Numbered from the stretch's first letter, positions 46,035 to 55,838 are shown. The stretch: 64,000 bases of DNA from Mycobacterium paragordonae (GCF_003614435.1 NZ_CP025546.1:4030001-4094000); one strand, 5' to 3'. Notes: a model not told the origin generated them from the sequence alone. Program-made: numbers and translations.

Positions 46035-46065
46035 GCCACAGGATGCTAGACCCTGCGCCGATAAA

Positions 46066-47283
46066 TCAGACGGTGTCCGATCCCGGCACGCGGGCCGCCG
46101 CGGAACCGACGTGGTTCATTCGCCGGATGATCGCGTACTTGTGGACCTCCGTGGGCCCGTCGTAGAGCCGGAATCCACGGATGTCGCGGAAGATCATCTC
46201 GATCGGTGTTTCGTCGGTGACGCCGATACCGCCCATGACCTGTATGCACCGGTCGACGACCTTGAATAGCTCCTCGGAAACGAAAGCCTTGCTGATCGAA
46301 CTCTCGTGCCGCCCCTTGTGACCCTGGTCCAGGATCCACGCCGTGTGCCAGATCGCCAGGCGGCATTGGGTGAGCGCGATTTCGTTGTCCGCCAACAGGA
46401 ATCCGACGCCCTGATGGTCGATGATCGGGGCGCCGAAAGCCGTCCGGGTCTTGGCGTGCTCCAGGGCGATGTGCTGGGCACGTGAGGCGGCCCCCAACCA
46501 GCGCATGGCGTGGGTGAGGCGCGCCGGCGCCAAACGCATCTGCGCGTAGCGCATCGCCTCGCCGACCTCGCCGAGCACGTTCGACGCGGGCACCCGCAGG
46601 TCATCGAAGACGACGACACCGTGTCCTTCGACGTAGTTGCGGTCCATGGAGTTCATCACCCGCTCGATGACGATCCCCCCAGAGCCTGGGTCATCACCCT
46701 TGGCCAGGAAAAGCGTTGGTCCAGTGCGGTTTTCGTCGCCAACCACGTTGGCCATCACAATCCAGGTGCCCGCCCCGTTGGCGCCCGTGATCAGCCACTT
46801 GCGGCCGCTGATGACATAGGAGTCACCGTCGCGCCGCGCCTCGGTGAGCAGTTGCGACGGATCCGAACCCGCTCCCCCCGGCTCGGTCATCGCGAACACG
46901 GATCGCACGGTGCCGTCGAGGACGGGTTTCAGGAAGACCTCAGCCTGCTCATCGGTCGTCAGCTTGTCGAGCAGGAACATGTTTCCCTCGTCCGGCGCGG
47001 CGCAGTTCATCGCGACGGGTCCGAGCGTGGACCACCCGGCCGCCTCATAGATCACCGACTGCTCAATGTGCGAAATGCCTTTTCCGCCGAACCGGGTGGA
47101 CGCCTGAGGAGTCAGCAGCCCTTCCTTGCGGGCCAGTTCGACCAGCTCCTGCCGCAACTCGTCGTTGGGGCCGTGCTGGGTGAGTCGCGGATCGCGCTCG
47201 TAGGGGACGATCGAGTCGATGACGAATCGGCGGACCCGTTCGCCGAGTGCCGTCAGTTCCGGGGGTACGGAGAAGTCGATCAC
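46066..47283 (-). CDS. Acyl-CoA dehydrogenase
   Basis: 405 residues. The FAD/acyl-CoA motifs are clear: RFGGKGISHIEQSVIYEA, FAMTEPGGAGSDPSQLLTEARRDG, SGRKWLITGANGAGTW, GVVVFDDLRVPASNVLG, and the C-terminal MGGIGVTDETPIEMIFRDIRGFRLYDGPTEVHKYAIIR. Carries out alpha-beta dehydrogenation of an acyl-CoA in lipid degradation. Paired with the phosphotransferase gene 27 bp upstream, a combination seen in fused form in eukaryotic ACAD10/11. Confidence 0.95.
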   Translation of the reverse strand: MIDFSVPPELTALGERVRRFVIDSIVPYERDPRLTQHGPNDELRQELVELARKEGLLTPQASTRFGGKGISHIEQSVIYEAAGWSTLGPVAMNCAAPDEGNMFLLDKLTTDEQAEVFLKPVLDGTVRSVFAMTEPGGAGSDPSQLLTEARRDGDSYVISGRKWLITGANGAGTWIVMANVVGDENRTGPTLFLAKGDDPGSGGIVIERVMNSMDRNYVEGHGVVVFDDLRVPASNVLGEVGEAMRYAQMRLAPARLTHAMRWLGAASRAQHIALEHAKTRTAFGAPIIDHQGVGFLLADNEIALTQCRLAIWHTAWILDQGHKGRHESSISKAFVSEELFKVVDRCIQVMGGIGVTDETPIEMIFRDIRGFRLYDGPTEVHKYAIIRRMNHVGSAAARVPGSDTV

Positions 47284-47310
47284 GGAGCCATCCTCTTGGG
47301 TAGTGGGCGA

Positions 47311-48399
47311 TCAGATGTCTTCTGCCGAAAGGGAATCGGCGGTCACCGTCAGAACAGATGTGGCAATGCGATTGAACGCGGCGTACTGCGGGCCGACGAG
47401 CGCACCGCGTTGGTGCAGCACGAACAACTGCTGCCAGGCGATCGCGAGCCGGAGCCGGCCCAACACCAGGTAGAAGCCGACCGGTACGGCTTCGCGTCCT
47501 GCCGCGGCAAAGTACTTCACCGCGAGCGCTTTCCGGTCCGGGAAGCCCGGCTGCAGGGACGGAGCCAAACCGAGGTCGCGAATGACGTCCGCGTCGTCGG
47601 CTTGCGCCCAGTAGGACAGCGTGACGCCGAGATCGAAGAGTGGATCTCCCAGCGTCGACATGTCCCAATCGATCACCGCGGCAGCCGTGCCGGTGGCATC
47701 GAAGATGACGTTGTCGAACTTGAAATCGTTGTGCAGCACAGTGGGTTTGATCGACGGGTCGGGTGCGGCGGCGCCCAGCCAGGTCACGATGTGCTCGACC
47801 GTCCTCGGCGGGGATCCGTCGAACGCGTTGTGCGCCCGCCGGTTCCAGCCGGCGATCTGTCGCGCGATGAAGCCTTGGGGCCGCCCGAGCTCGGCGAGCT
47901 CGGGGTGGGTGTCGAGGTCGATCGCATGCAGGTCCGCCAGGGCTGTCACGAATTCGTCGGCGAGCCTGGCGCTGGGGATGGCGGCGAGTTGCTCGGGAAT
48001 CGTGTCCGACACGACTGTGCCGGGGCGGTATTCGATCAGTTGAAAGGGACTCCCCAGCACCGACGCGTCGTCGCAGAAGGCCACCGCCCGCGGCGCGCGG
48101 CGGTAGTGCGCGTGCAGCCGACTCAGCACCCGGAATTCGCGGGCCATGTCGCTGGCGCCCTCGGCCAGTTGGCCGCCCGGGGGCCGGCGCAGCACCACAC
48201 GCCGGCCGTCGACCGAGATCAGGTAGTTCAGATTGGCCAGGCCGTTGGCGAACTGACGGGGGTCGACGGCGTCGAGCACCATGCCGCGACCGCGTAGCCA
48301 TTCGCTCAGCGCTTTCCAGTTCTGCGGCGAACAGTCGGCACGAAAGCCCTGGTCTCCCCTGACGGCACCGACGACGCTGTCCTCCTGGCGTGCGGTCAT
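47311..48399 (-). CDS. APH/choline-kinase-type phosphotransferase
   Basis: 362 residues. Kinase-like motifs: LNYLISVDGRRVVLRRPPGG, the catalytic loop VLHNDFKFDNVIFDATG, and metal-binding VIDWDMSTLGDPLFDLGVTLSYW. Close to the aminoglycoside-phosphotransferase-like domain of ACAD10/11. With the adjacent acyl-CoA dehydrogenase it probably handles 4-hydroxy fatty acids by phosphorylating the hydroxyl (inference from ACAD10/11). Antibiotic resistance is unlikely given this context. Confidence 0.9.
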   Translation of the reverse strand: MTARQEDSVVGAVRGDQGFRADCSPQNWKALSEWLRGRGMVLDAVDPRQFANGLANLNYLISVDGRRVVLRRPPGGQLAEGASDMAREFRVLSRLHAHYRRAPRAVAFCDDASVLGSPFQLIEYRPGTVVSDTIPEQLAAIPSARLADEFVTALADLHAIDLDTHPELAELGRPQGFIARQIAGWNRRAHNAFDGSPPRTVEHIVTWLGAAAPDPSIKPTVLHNDFKFDNVIFDATGTAAAVIDWDMSTLGDPLFDLGVTLSYWAQADDADVIRDLGLAPSLQPGFPDRKALAVKYFAAAGREAVPVGFYLVLGRLRLAIAWQQLFVLHQRGALVGPQYAAFNRIATSVLTVTADSLSAEDI

Positions 48400-48477
48400 C
48401 GGGCTCCTTCGAGACGGATAGCGTCATAGCGACACTACGTCCGAGGTGATGCCGTAGCGACGACGGCCGCCTGCCCG

Positions 48478-51400
48478 TCACTTAGTGACGTGACGGCCGG
48501 CTTCCTGAGCCAGCTGCACCCGTGAGGCCAGCCCGAGCTTGGTGTAGATGTGCGTCAGGTGCGCCTGCACGGTGCGCGGTGAGATGAACAGGCGGGCGGC
48601 GATGTCTTTGTTCCCGAGTCCCTCGCCGATCAGCTTGACCACGTCCAACTCCGCGCGGGTCAACGACGCCCAGCCGCTGCTGGCGCGGCGCCGCTCGCCG
48701 CGGCCCCGTAGCGCGTAGGCGATGGCGTCCTGGACCGGCAGCGCCGCGCCGTCTGCCCAAGCCGCGTCGAAGTCGTTCTCCCCTAATGCTTCCCGTAACG
48801 CCGCGATCCTGGCGGTGTCGTCATCCTCGAGGACCTTGAAGCGCACCATGCCCATGCGCCGGTACGCCGCATCGGCGGCGCCGAACAGCCGCGTCGCCAG
48901 CACATGGTTGTCACTCTCGGCCGCGGTGGTGGCGAGGCAATCCAGAGCGATGGGAAGGAGGAGGTCACCCTGTAGGCGGGCGGCCAGGTCGAGACCGTCG
49001 TAGGCGTCTCGTTCGGCGGCGTCGAACTCTCCCTGCACGATTTCCACGCGCGCGCGGGCCAGCAAGGCCGCCGCGAAACTCCAGCCCTTCGTTGCCGCCA
49101 CCACCTCGTCGGCCCAGCGGCGGGCCGCGCTCAGGTCGCCGCATGCCAACGGCGCGAGAGCCGACCAGAGGTGCATCGCCGCCAGCTGAGGATCCATCCT
49201 GGTGCGCTCCTGCGCGGCCTCCCACATCTGCCACGATTTGGCCGCCTCGCCCGCCGCGAGATGCACGAATGCCGCTGCGGCGTAGACGATTCCGATGTAG
49301 GCGTCGAACATGTCGGAGAGGCGTTGGAAGGCGATGTCGGCGGCGGTTCGGGCGGCGGTGATCTGCCCCTGGTAGGCAAGCGTCATCGCGCGCAATGACG
49401 ATGTGATCATCGCGTACAACGCGTCGCCGGCCGCTGTGCACTCCTCGTCGACGTCTCCCATCGCGGTGAGCGCGGAGGTCAGCTCGCCGCGCAGGACCTG
49501 CGACCAGCACAAGATATAGCGGCATTGCCGCGCCACGAACGTGTCGCCGATTGCGCCGGCAATCTCCAATGCTTCCGCGGCGGCAACGGGCACCCCGACC
49601 GGGTCGCCGAACAGCAATCCGTACGAGGCCTCCAGAGCCAGCGTCTGCACCAGCCACCAGGAGTCGCCACAATTCCGGGCCAGTTCGGCCGCCTCGGTGA
49701 AGTAGGCCACCGACGATTCGCGGTCGTCGGCGGCCCGACAACCACAGGCGGTCAGCGCACGCGCCGTCAGCGCGGGGTCACCCACTTGGCGCGCGGCCGC
49801 CAAAGTGCGCTCGGCGCCATCGCGATCGACGGTCATGGCCCGGAAAGACTCCAGCAGGGCTCTGGCCACGGACGCCCGGACCCAGGTCTCCTGCGGCTCG
49901 GTCCCGGCATCGTCCGCACCGGCGAGCGCCGCGGACAGCCAGTTCCAACCTTCCAGCATGAGACCGTGTGACAGCCACAGCGGGAGCAGCGAAGCACCCA
50001 GGCGCAGCGCCGAATCGGTGTCCGAGATCTCCCGGCTCCACGCGAAAGCCGCGCGCAGATTGTCGAGTTCGATCTCCGCCTGTTTGATGCAGCGATCATG
50101 CTCCGCGCCCACCTGCGCGCCGAGCAACTGCGCCATCGCGGCGTAATGGTCGCGATGGCGGGTGCGTACTTCGTTGCCTTCGCGCGACTCGTGCAGCTTC
50201 TCCTGCGCATACTGACGCACGGTTTCCAGCAGCCGGTAGCGAGTGCCGTACGGGGTGTCGTCGGCGATGACCAGCGACTTGTCCACGAGCAAGGTGAGCT
50301 GGTCGAGCACCTGGTAGCGCTCGGCCCCGGCACCGGCGACCGCCTGGGCGGCATCGAGGTCGAATCCGCCGTAGAACACCGCCAGGCGGCGGAACAGCAC
50401 CTGCTCGGGGTCGCTCAGCAAGGCGTGGGACCAGTCGACCGACGCGCGCAGTGTCTGCTGACGGCGCACGGCGGTGCGCGCTCCGCCGGTGAGCAGCCGG
50501 AAGGTGTCATGCAGGCTGGTCAGCAACTCGGTCGGCGACAGCGCACGGATCCGCGCGGCGGCCAGCTCGATGGCCAGCGGCAGTCCGTCGAGCCTGCGGC
50601 AGATCTCGGTCACCGTCTCGGTGTTCTCTGCGGTGAGACGGAATTCGGGCTTGGTCCGGCGAGCCCGATCGGTGAACAACTCGACGGCTTCATCGGCGAG
50701 CGACAGCGACGGGACCCGCCAGCTCACCTCGCCAGGCACGCCGATGGGTTCGCGGCTGGTGGTCAGCAGCGTCAACTCAGGGCAGCCGGCCAGTAGCGCT
50801 GTAATCAGCTCGGCGCTGGCATCGAGCAGGTGTTCGCAGTTGTCCAGCAGCACCAGCGACTGCCGATCCCGCAGGAACCGCAGCAGGATGGTGCTGGTCG
50901 GCTGGTCGGCTTGATCAGGCAGGCCCAACGCGCGGGCAACCGTCATCGGCACCACATCGGGGTCGGTGATCGGCGCCAGGTCGACGTACCAGACGCCGCC
51001 GGCGTATTCCGGGGCGACCGCAGCTGAGACCTGTACCGCAAGACGCGTCTTTCCCGCTCCACCCGCGCCGGTCAGCGTGACGAGGCGATTTTCGGCGAGT
51101 GCCTCACCGAGGCCTCGCATATCCTCACGGCGCCCGACAAAACTCGTCAGTTGCACTGGGAGTCGTTCGGCAGCAACGACACTGGCCACCCGCAAGGGCG
51201 GAAAGTCGCTGGGCAGATCGGGATGACACAGTTGAATCACCCGTTCGGGGCGGGGCAAATCACGAAGCGGGTGCGTGCCCAGGTCGGTGAGGGTGACCTC
51301 GGGCGGAAGCTGGTCGACGACAAGGGGTTCCGTCGCACCGGAGAGCACTGTCTGACCGCCGTGAGCGAGATCGCGCAGCCGGGCGGTGCGGTTGATCGTC

Positions 51401-51726
51401 GGACCGATGTAGTTGCCTTCGTCGCGCATATGAATGTCGCCGGTGTGCAGGCCGATACGAAGCTTGATCGGGGCCAGCGGCGCCCGCTGCAAGGCCAGGG
51501 CGCAGCAGACCGCATCGACGGCGCGGGCGAAGGCGATCACGAAACTGTCGCCCTCGCCCTGCTCGACCGGTCGCACCCCGTGGTGGCTGGTGACCGTGTC
51601 CGACAACGTCTGGTCGAGGCGCGCAACAGCAGCCTTCATCTCCTCGGGCTGACTTTCCCACAGTCGGGTCGAGCCCTCGACGTCGGCGAGTAACAGGGTG
51701 ACGGTTCCGGTCGGAAGCTCGCTCAT
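48478..51726 (-). CDS. Cyclase domain - STAND ATPase - TPR - LuxR regulator
   Basis: 1082 residues from ATG 51726 (GGAG 10 bases upstream); ATG 51756 is an alternative. N-terminal cyclase homology domain: LLLADVEGST (metal Asp), VEQGEGDSFVIAF (second Asp), INRTARLRDLAHGGQ (Asn/Arg). Then P-loop LTGAGGAGKTRL (about 218-226), Walker B LVLLDNCEHLLDA, a long helical repeat region, and a C-terminal LuxR helix-turn-helix: LTRAELDVVKLIGEGLGNKDIAARLFISPRTVQAHLTHIYTKLG. Related to Rv0386/Rv1358/Rv2488c. A CRP-type palindrome lies in the promoter region shared with the divergent P450 gene, so expression may respond to cAMP. Confidence 0.94.
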   Translation of the reverse strand: MSELPTGTVTLLLADVEGSTRLWESQPEEMKAAVARLDQTLSDTVTSHHGVRPVEQGEGDSFVIAFARAVDAVCCALALQRAPLAPIKLRIGLHTGDIHMRDEGNYIGPTINRTARLRDLAHGGQTVLSGATEPLVVDQLPPEVTLTDLGTHPLRDLPRPERVIQLCHPDLPSDFPPLRVASVVAAERLPVQLTSFVGRREDMRGLGEALAENRLVTLTGAGGAGKTRLAVQVSAAVAPEYAGGVWYVDLAPITDPDVVPMTVARALGLPDQADQPTSTILLRFLRDRQSLVLLDNCEHLLDASAELITALLAGCPELTLLTTSREPIGVPGEVSWRVPSLSLADEAVELFTDRARRTKPEFRLTAENTETVTEICRRLDGLPLAIELAAARIRALSPTELLTSLHDTFRLLTGGARTAVRRQQTLRASVDWSHALLSDPEQVLFRRLAVFYGGFDLDAAQAVAGAGAERYQVLDQLTLLVDKSLVIADDTPYGTRYRLLETVRQYAQEKLHESREGNEVRTRHRDHYAAMAQLLGAQVGAEHDRCIKQAEIELDNLRAAFAWSREISDTDSALRLGASLLPLWLSHGLMLEGWNWLSAALAGADDAGTEPQETWVRASVARALLESFRAMTVDRDGAERTLAAARQVGDPALTARALTACGCRAADDRESSVAYFTEAAELARNCGDSWWLVQTLALEASYGLLFGDPVGVPVAAAEALEIAGAIGDTFVARQCRYILCWSQVLRGELTSALTAMGDVDEECTAAGDALYAMITSSLRAMTLAYQGQITAARTAADIAFQRLSDMFDAYIGIVYAAAAFVHLAAGEAAKSWQMWEAAQERTRMDPQLAAMHLWSALAPLACGDLSAARRWADEVVAATKGWSFAAALLARARVEIVQGEFDAAERDAYDGLDLAARLQGDLLLPIALDCLATTAAESDNHVLATRLFGAADAAYRRMGMVRFKVLEDDDTARIAALREALGENDFDAAWADGAALPVQDAIAYALRGRGERRRASSGWASLTRAELDVVKLIGEGLGNKDIAARLFISPRTVQAHLTHIYTKLGLASRVQLAQEAGRHVTK

Positions 51727-51770
51727 CGTTACGTCGCTCCAGCTTGTTTCGCTCATGCTAGCCACAATGC

Positions 51771-51786
51771 GGTGACCTGCGTCACA
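51771..51786. promoter_or_regulatory. CRP-type palindrome between the cyclase-LuxR gene and the P450 gene
   Basis: GGTGA-CCTGCG-TCACA matches 9 of 10 positions of TGTGA-N6-TCACA, the site of the mycobacterial cAMP receptor protein (Rv3676-type). A 12-bp perfect palindrome GCGTACGTACGC lies 40 bp further at 51826-51837. Both lie in the 179-bp gap between divergent genes. Confidence 0.6.
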
Positions 51787-51905
51787 TCGCATCAGCGAAA
51801 TCGCCGATGTTTGCGCTTACAGCATGCGTACGTACGCGTCCGGGCCACGCGGTTTTACGCAGTTCGCCCGATGATCGGGTACCGCCGAAAACGAATAGTC
51901 AAAGC

Positions 51906-53108
51906 ATGACCATCGACATCGCACTGCCCACCCTCAACTACACCGTCGACACCGGCCGCGACGAACTCCGTGCGCTGCACGCCGCGGCGCAGCTCAACGG
52001 GCCGATCGCGCTGGGCCCGTACGGGCCCGAGGTGCTTGCCTACGACCTGGTGCGCACCGTGCTCCGGGACTCCCGGTTAGTCGTTCCACAAGGGATGTCG
52101 CTGGCCGTACAGGGCATCACGTCCGGCCCGATCTGGGACCGGGTCACCAAGCTGCTGGTCAGCATCGACGGGGCCCAGCATCAGCGGCTGCGCCGTCTCG
52201 TCGCCCGCTCCTTCACTCCGCGCGCGGCCGAGCGGATGCGCGGTGCGTGCGTCGAGGTCATCACCGAGCTCATCGAGCGGCACGCCGGCACCGGCCGGTG
52301 TGACTTCGTCGCCGACATCGCCGATCCCTACCCGATTCCGATCATCTGCGCCCTGCTCGGCGCTCCCCGCGAGGACTGGCATCTGTTCTCGGCTTGGGCC
52401 GCCGACCTCAGCAAGGCGTTCGGGTGCAGTGTCGCCGAGCACGAGTCGGCGATTCTGCGGGCGTGGGCGGGTCTGGAGGGTTACGTCGAGGAGCTGATCG
52501 CCGCGCGCCGCCGGTCACTGACCGACGACCTGATCTCCGAGTTGATCCGCGTCGAAGACGACGGCGACCGGCTGAGCCACGAAGAACTGGTCAACCTCGC
52601 CGTCATCCTGCTGAACGCCGGCACCGACACCACCCGCAACCAGTTGGCCGCGGCCGTGCAGACTCTGGCTGACCACCCCGACCAGTGGGAGCTGCTCGCG
52701 GCGCACCCGGAGCTGGCATCGCATGCCGTCGAGGAGCTGATGCGGCACTCGCCGATCGTTCTCGGCGCAATGCGCATAACCCGCGTCGACGTGGAACTGG
52801 CCGGCGTGCAGTTTCCGGCAGGCTCGTTGGTCATCGCCAACACCGCGGCGGCCAACCGGGATCCGGACGTGTACGACGAGCCGGACCGCCTCGACATCAT
52901 GCGGAAGGCCGCGCCCGCGATGCTGAGCTTCGGCGGCGGCATGCACTACTGCCTCGGCGCACACCTGGCCCGTATTGAGATGACCGAAGCGCTGCGCGTG
53001 ATCACTGCGCGGATGGCCGACGTCCGACGCGTGGGCCCGGCGCCGTGGAAACCGATGACCGGCATATCCGGCCCGATCACGCTTCCGTTGGCGTTCGACG
53101 CCCGCTGA
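51906..53108 (+). CDS. Cytochrome P450
   Basis: 400 residues from ATG 51906. Haem-binding loop FGGGMHYCLGAHLAR with Cys349, I-helix LLNAGTDTTRNQ with the acid-Thr pair, ExxR in VEELMRHSP, and WDRVTKLLVSIDGAQHQRLRRLVARSFTPRA. A soluble class I bacterial P450. No adjacent ferredoxin is visible. The next gene, 86 bp downstream, is a flavoprotein. Substrate cannot be read. Confidence 0.96.
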   Translation: MTIDIALPTLNYTVDTGRDELRALHAAAQLNGPIALGPYGPEVLAYDLVRTVLRDSRLVVPQGMSLAVQGITSGPIWDRVTKLLVSIDGAQHQRLRRLVARSFTPRAAERMRGACVEVITELIERHAGTGRCDFVADIADPYPIPIICALLGAPREDWHLFSAWAADLSKAFGCSVAEHESAILRAWAGLEGYVEELIAARRRSLTDDLISELIRVEDDGDRLSHEELVNLAVILLNAGTDTTRNQLAAAVQTLADHPDQWELLAAHPELASHAVEELMRHSPIVLGAMRITRVDVELAGVQFPAGSLVIANTAAANRDPDVYDEPDRLDIMRKAAPAMLSFGGGMHYCLGAHLARIEMTEALRVITARMADVRRVGPAPWKPMTGISGPITLPLAFDAR

Positions 53109-53194
53109 GCCGCATGTCAAGGCCATTCCGCAAGGGCAAACATCGTCAGCGCGATTGAGCACCCTAACCCATCGGCAAGAGTTAGCCTTCCGCT

Positions 53195-55621
53195 ATGATC
53201 CGCGTCGCGATCGTGGGTGGCGGTGCCGCTGGCGTGCTCGCCGCGGCACACCTGCGCCGGAGTAAACCCGAAATCCAGATCACGCTCATCGACGCGTCCG
53301 GTCGCCCCGGCACCGGTGCGGCGTACGGCACTAACGATCCGGCCCACCTGTTGAACGTTCCTGCGCATCGCATGTCTGCCTGGCCGGACGATCCCGACCA
53401 CTTCTGTAGTTGGCTGGACGAACGCGCGGTCACGCCGGCGGAGAGCTTCGCACCGCGTCTCGCGTACAGCCGCTACCTGCGGGAGCAGCTGGCGGGCGCC
53501 GATGTTCGGATCGAGGCTGCCGAGGTCGTCGGACTGGTACCCGGCACGTCAACGCAGGTGAAGCTGAACGACGGACGGTCGTTATCGGCCGACGCCGTTG
53601 TGCTCGCGCCCGGGCGCCCCGAAGGTAGCCTGCCCGAACCGCTGGAACGCGCCTTCGCTCCGGTGCTGGCCGCAGGCACTGACGACAAGGTCGTCGTGGA
53701 TCCCTGGGCGCCCGGCGCGCTCGCGGCTCTTGGTGCGCGTCGTCCCAAGAACGTCTTGGTGATCGGTTCTGGACTCACGGGGGTCGACGTGGCGCTGCAT
53801 CTCATCGCGCGCGGCGCCACGGTCACAATGTTGTCGCGCCACGGCGCACTCCCACATACATTCCGCGACACCGGTGCGCCGGCCGAGTTACCTCAACTCG
53901 ATGCGCTCGGTGCCGCGAACACTCTGGAGCAGGTGCGTGCCGCACTCGGTACGGATCTCGCACGTGCTCGCGACGCCGGCTTGAATTGGCGACAAGTGAT
54001 CGACGCTGTGCGACCCCGCACCGCTCGCCTGTGGCGCTCGCTGGGGTGGGAGGACCAACGTCGTTTCCTGCGCGAGGACTTGCGGCAGTGGGAGGTCCTG
54101 CGCCATCGCATGCCGCCGACGATCGCCGCCGCGATCGATGACGCGATCGGCCGTGGCCAACTGATCATCGAGGCGGGCGAAGTGGCCGACGTATCGCTGC
54201 GCGGAAGCGGCGTCGAGCTGGTCGTCGCGACCAGCGAGGGATCAGTCCGTCGGCGCGGTGACGCGGTGGTTGCCGCAACCGGGACGGCGTGGGACCGGCG
54301 GTCGCTGCAGCGCTCTCCGCTGTGGGCGAATCTGCTGGCGTCGGGTGTCGCGTCGATGCACCCCTGCGGCCTCGGCGTTCGCCTCGATACCGACGGCCGG
54401 CTCATCGACGAGGCCGGCGCCACGGTCCAGGGCATCGTCTGCATCGGGTCGATCCGTCAGGGTGAGGAGTGGGAGACCACTGCGATCCCCGAGATTCGTG
54501 CTCAGGCCGCCGCCACGGCGCAACTGCTAGCCGACAACACTCTCGACAGTCCGATAAGGGCACCCCGCCTGACTCCGACCACCTCGAAAGTGACTGGTGC
54601 CAATGCTTCATACGCCGAGGGCGTGCGTCGCTTGCTGGCCGTCCAGGACGGCGCATCGGTAGCTTTCGCTTCCGCGATCGCGGAGGACCCGCACCACGCG
54701 CGTGCGCATGTCGCGCTGGCGATGATTGCAACGGAACGACCCGACCGGGCGGGCGGTCCCGACGCGGTCAACGGCCATCTGGCGCGAGCCCGGGCGGCCC
54801 TCGCACACAGCAGCGACGAGGACCGCAGCCACGTCGAAGCCATTGCGACGTGGTGCGAAAGAGGGAACGCCGCGGGCACCGACGCACTCATCGACCATCT
54901 CGACCGGGTACCGGATGATCCGGTCGCATTGCTGGTGCTCGCACCGTCGATTGCGTTCGCCGGGGCCGGCGACGCACTGCCGGACGCGTGGCAGTACGTC
55001 GAGCGGTTTACCGGTGTGCACGGCGAGGCGCCCTGGTATTTAGGGCTACGCGCGTTCGGGCGAACCGAACAGGGCCTTTGGTATGACGCAGCCGATCTCG
55101 CTGATGCCGCGCTGGACCTCGATCCGGGCAACGGCAACGCCGCGCACGCGCTTTCCCACGTGCACTACGAGACCGACGCGCACCGAGCCGGATTGAAATG
55201 GCTGACGGAATGGATCGCCGGGCACGGCAGCACGCAGCGTTACCTCCCGCACTTCCAGTGGCACGCCGCGCTGCACGAACTCGCAATGGGCAACGCCGCT
55301 GCGGCGTCGCGTCGGTACGCAACGTCTCTCGCGCCGCCTCATTCCCGGGACGTGCGCTGCCTGGTTGATGCGGGTTCGCTCGCCTGGCGGGCGCGCATGC
55401 ATCCGGACTGGGTTACTCCCCCCGATCCGATGCCGGTACTCGCAGAGGTCGGCTCGCTGGCGTATGCGCCGAAAACGCCGTTCATCGCGTTTCACGCGCT
55501 GCTTGTCTTGGCCGCCGCGAACGACCCGGCCGCGATCCGCGCGATCAGTGTCCCCGGCCGACGAACAGGCAACGACGTTGCGCTTGATCGGCGACGGCCT
55601 CATCGCGCTGACGGCTGGTGA
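53195..55621 (+). CDS. FAD/NAD(P)-binding flavoprotein fused to a TTC38-like helical domain (frameshifted)
   Basis: 808 residues in the main frame. N-terminal COG4529-type flavoprotein: FAD dinucleotide motif IRVAIVGGGAAGVLAAAHL, GTGAAYGTNDPAHLLNVPAHRMSAW, second dinucleotide motif NVLVIGSGLTGVDVALHL, IVCIGSIRQGEEWETTAIPEIR (about 1-450). From about 470 a helical region follows that looks like TTC38 proteins: DPHHARAHVALAMIA, DPGNGNAAHALSHVHYETDAHRAGLKWL, HFQWHAALHELAMGNAAAASRRY. The last 22 residues (SVPGRRTGNDVALDRRRPHRADGW) are out of character; the helical domain continues in the +1 frame at 55554-55823. A CCCC run at 55552-55555 is the probable shift point. Function unknown. Confidence 0.85.
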   Translation: MIRVAIVGGGAAGVLAAAHLRRSKPEIQITLIDASGRPGTGAAYGTNDPAHLLNVPAHRMSAWPDDPDHFCSWLDERAVTPAESFAPRLAYSRYLREQLAGADVRIEAAEVVGLVPGTSTQVKLNDGRSLSADAVVLAPGRPEGSLPEPLERAFAPVLAAGTDDKVVVDPWAPGALAALGARRPKNVLVIGSGLTGVDVALHLIARGATVTMLSRHGALPHTFRDTGAPAELPQLDALGAANTLEQVRAALGTDLARARDAGLNWRQVIDAVRPRTARLWRSLGWEDQRRFLREDLRQWEVLRHRMPPTIAAAIDDAIGRGQLIIEAGEVADVSLRGSGVELVVATSEGSVRRRGDAVVAATGTAWDRRSLQRSPLWANLLASGVASMHPCGLGVRLDTDGRLIDEAGATVQGIVCIGSIRQGEEWETTAIPEIRAQAAATAQLLADNTLDSPIRAPRLTPTTSKVTGANASYAEGVRRLLAVQDGASVAFASAIAEDPHHARAHVALAMIATERPDRAGGPDAVNGHLARARAALAHSSDEDRSHVEAIATWCERGNAAGTDALIDHLDRVPDDPVALLVLAPSIAFAGAGDALPDAWQYVERFTGVHGEAPWYLGLRAFGRTEQGLWYDAADLADAALDLDPGNGNAAHALSHVHYETDAHRAGLKWLTEWIAGHGSTQRYLPHFQWHAALHELAMGNAAAASRRYATSLAPPHSRDVRCLVDAGSLAWRARMHPDWVTPPDPMPVLAEVGSLAYAPKTPFIAFHALLVLAAANDPAAIRAISVPGRRTGNDVALDRRRPHRADGW

Positions 55622-55823
55622 TCCGCGCGCCGCGCTCGACTATCTCCTCGAATCGCTTCCCGGGTTGCCGTCGATCGGCGGCAGCCGTGTGCAACAGGAA
55701 GTGATTCTCGAAACGGCATTGGCCGCGATGCTGCAACTCGGTGCACCGGGTCAAGCAGCGCGACTGTTGTCACGACATCGCGCCACGGCCGCCCCGCAGG
55801 TAACCCGCGGCGCCGTGAACTGA
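55554..55823 (+). pseudogene. Frameshifted C-terminal end of the flavoprotein-TTC38 fusion
   Basis: Read from 55554 in the next frame the sequence gives ADEQATTLRLIGDGLIALT, AALDYLLESLPGLPSIGG and LETALAAMLQLGAPGQAARLL, typical alpha-helical repeat sequence that completes the TTC38-like domain. No start codon with a ribosome site is present, so this is not an independent gene. With one C fewer in the run at 55552-55555 the product would be about 875 residues. Either a true mutation, a variable homopolymer, or a sequencing error. Confidence 0.75.
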
Positions 55824-55838
55824 CCGCTGAGCTGCGCC

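Noticed and set aside
47311..48399. Aminoglycoside resistance gene
   Set aside because: The phosphotransferase is paired with an acyl-CoA dehydrogenase as in ACAD10/11, pointing to lipid metabolism.
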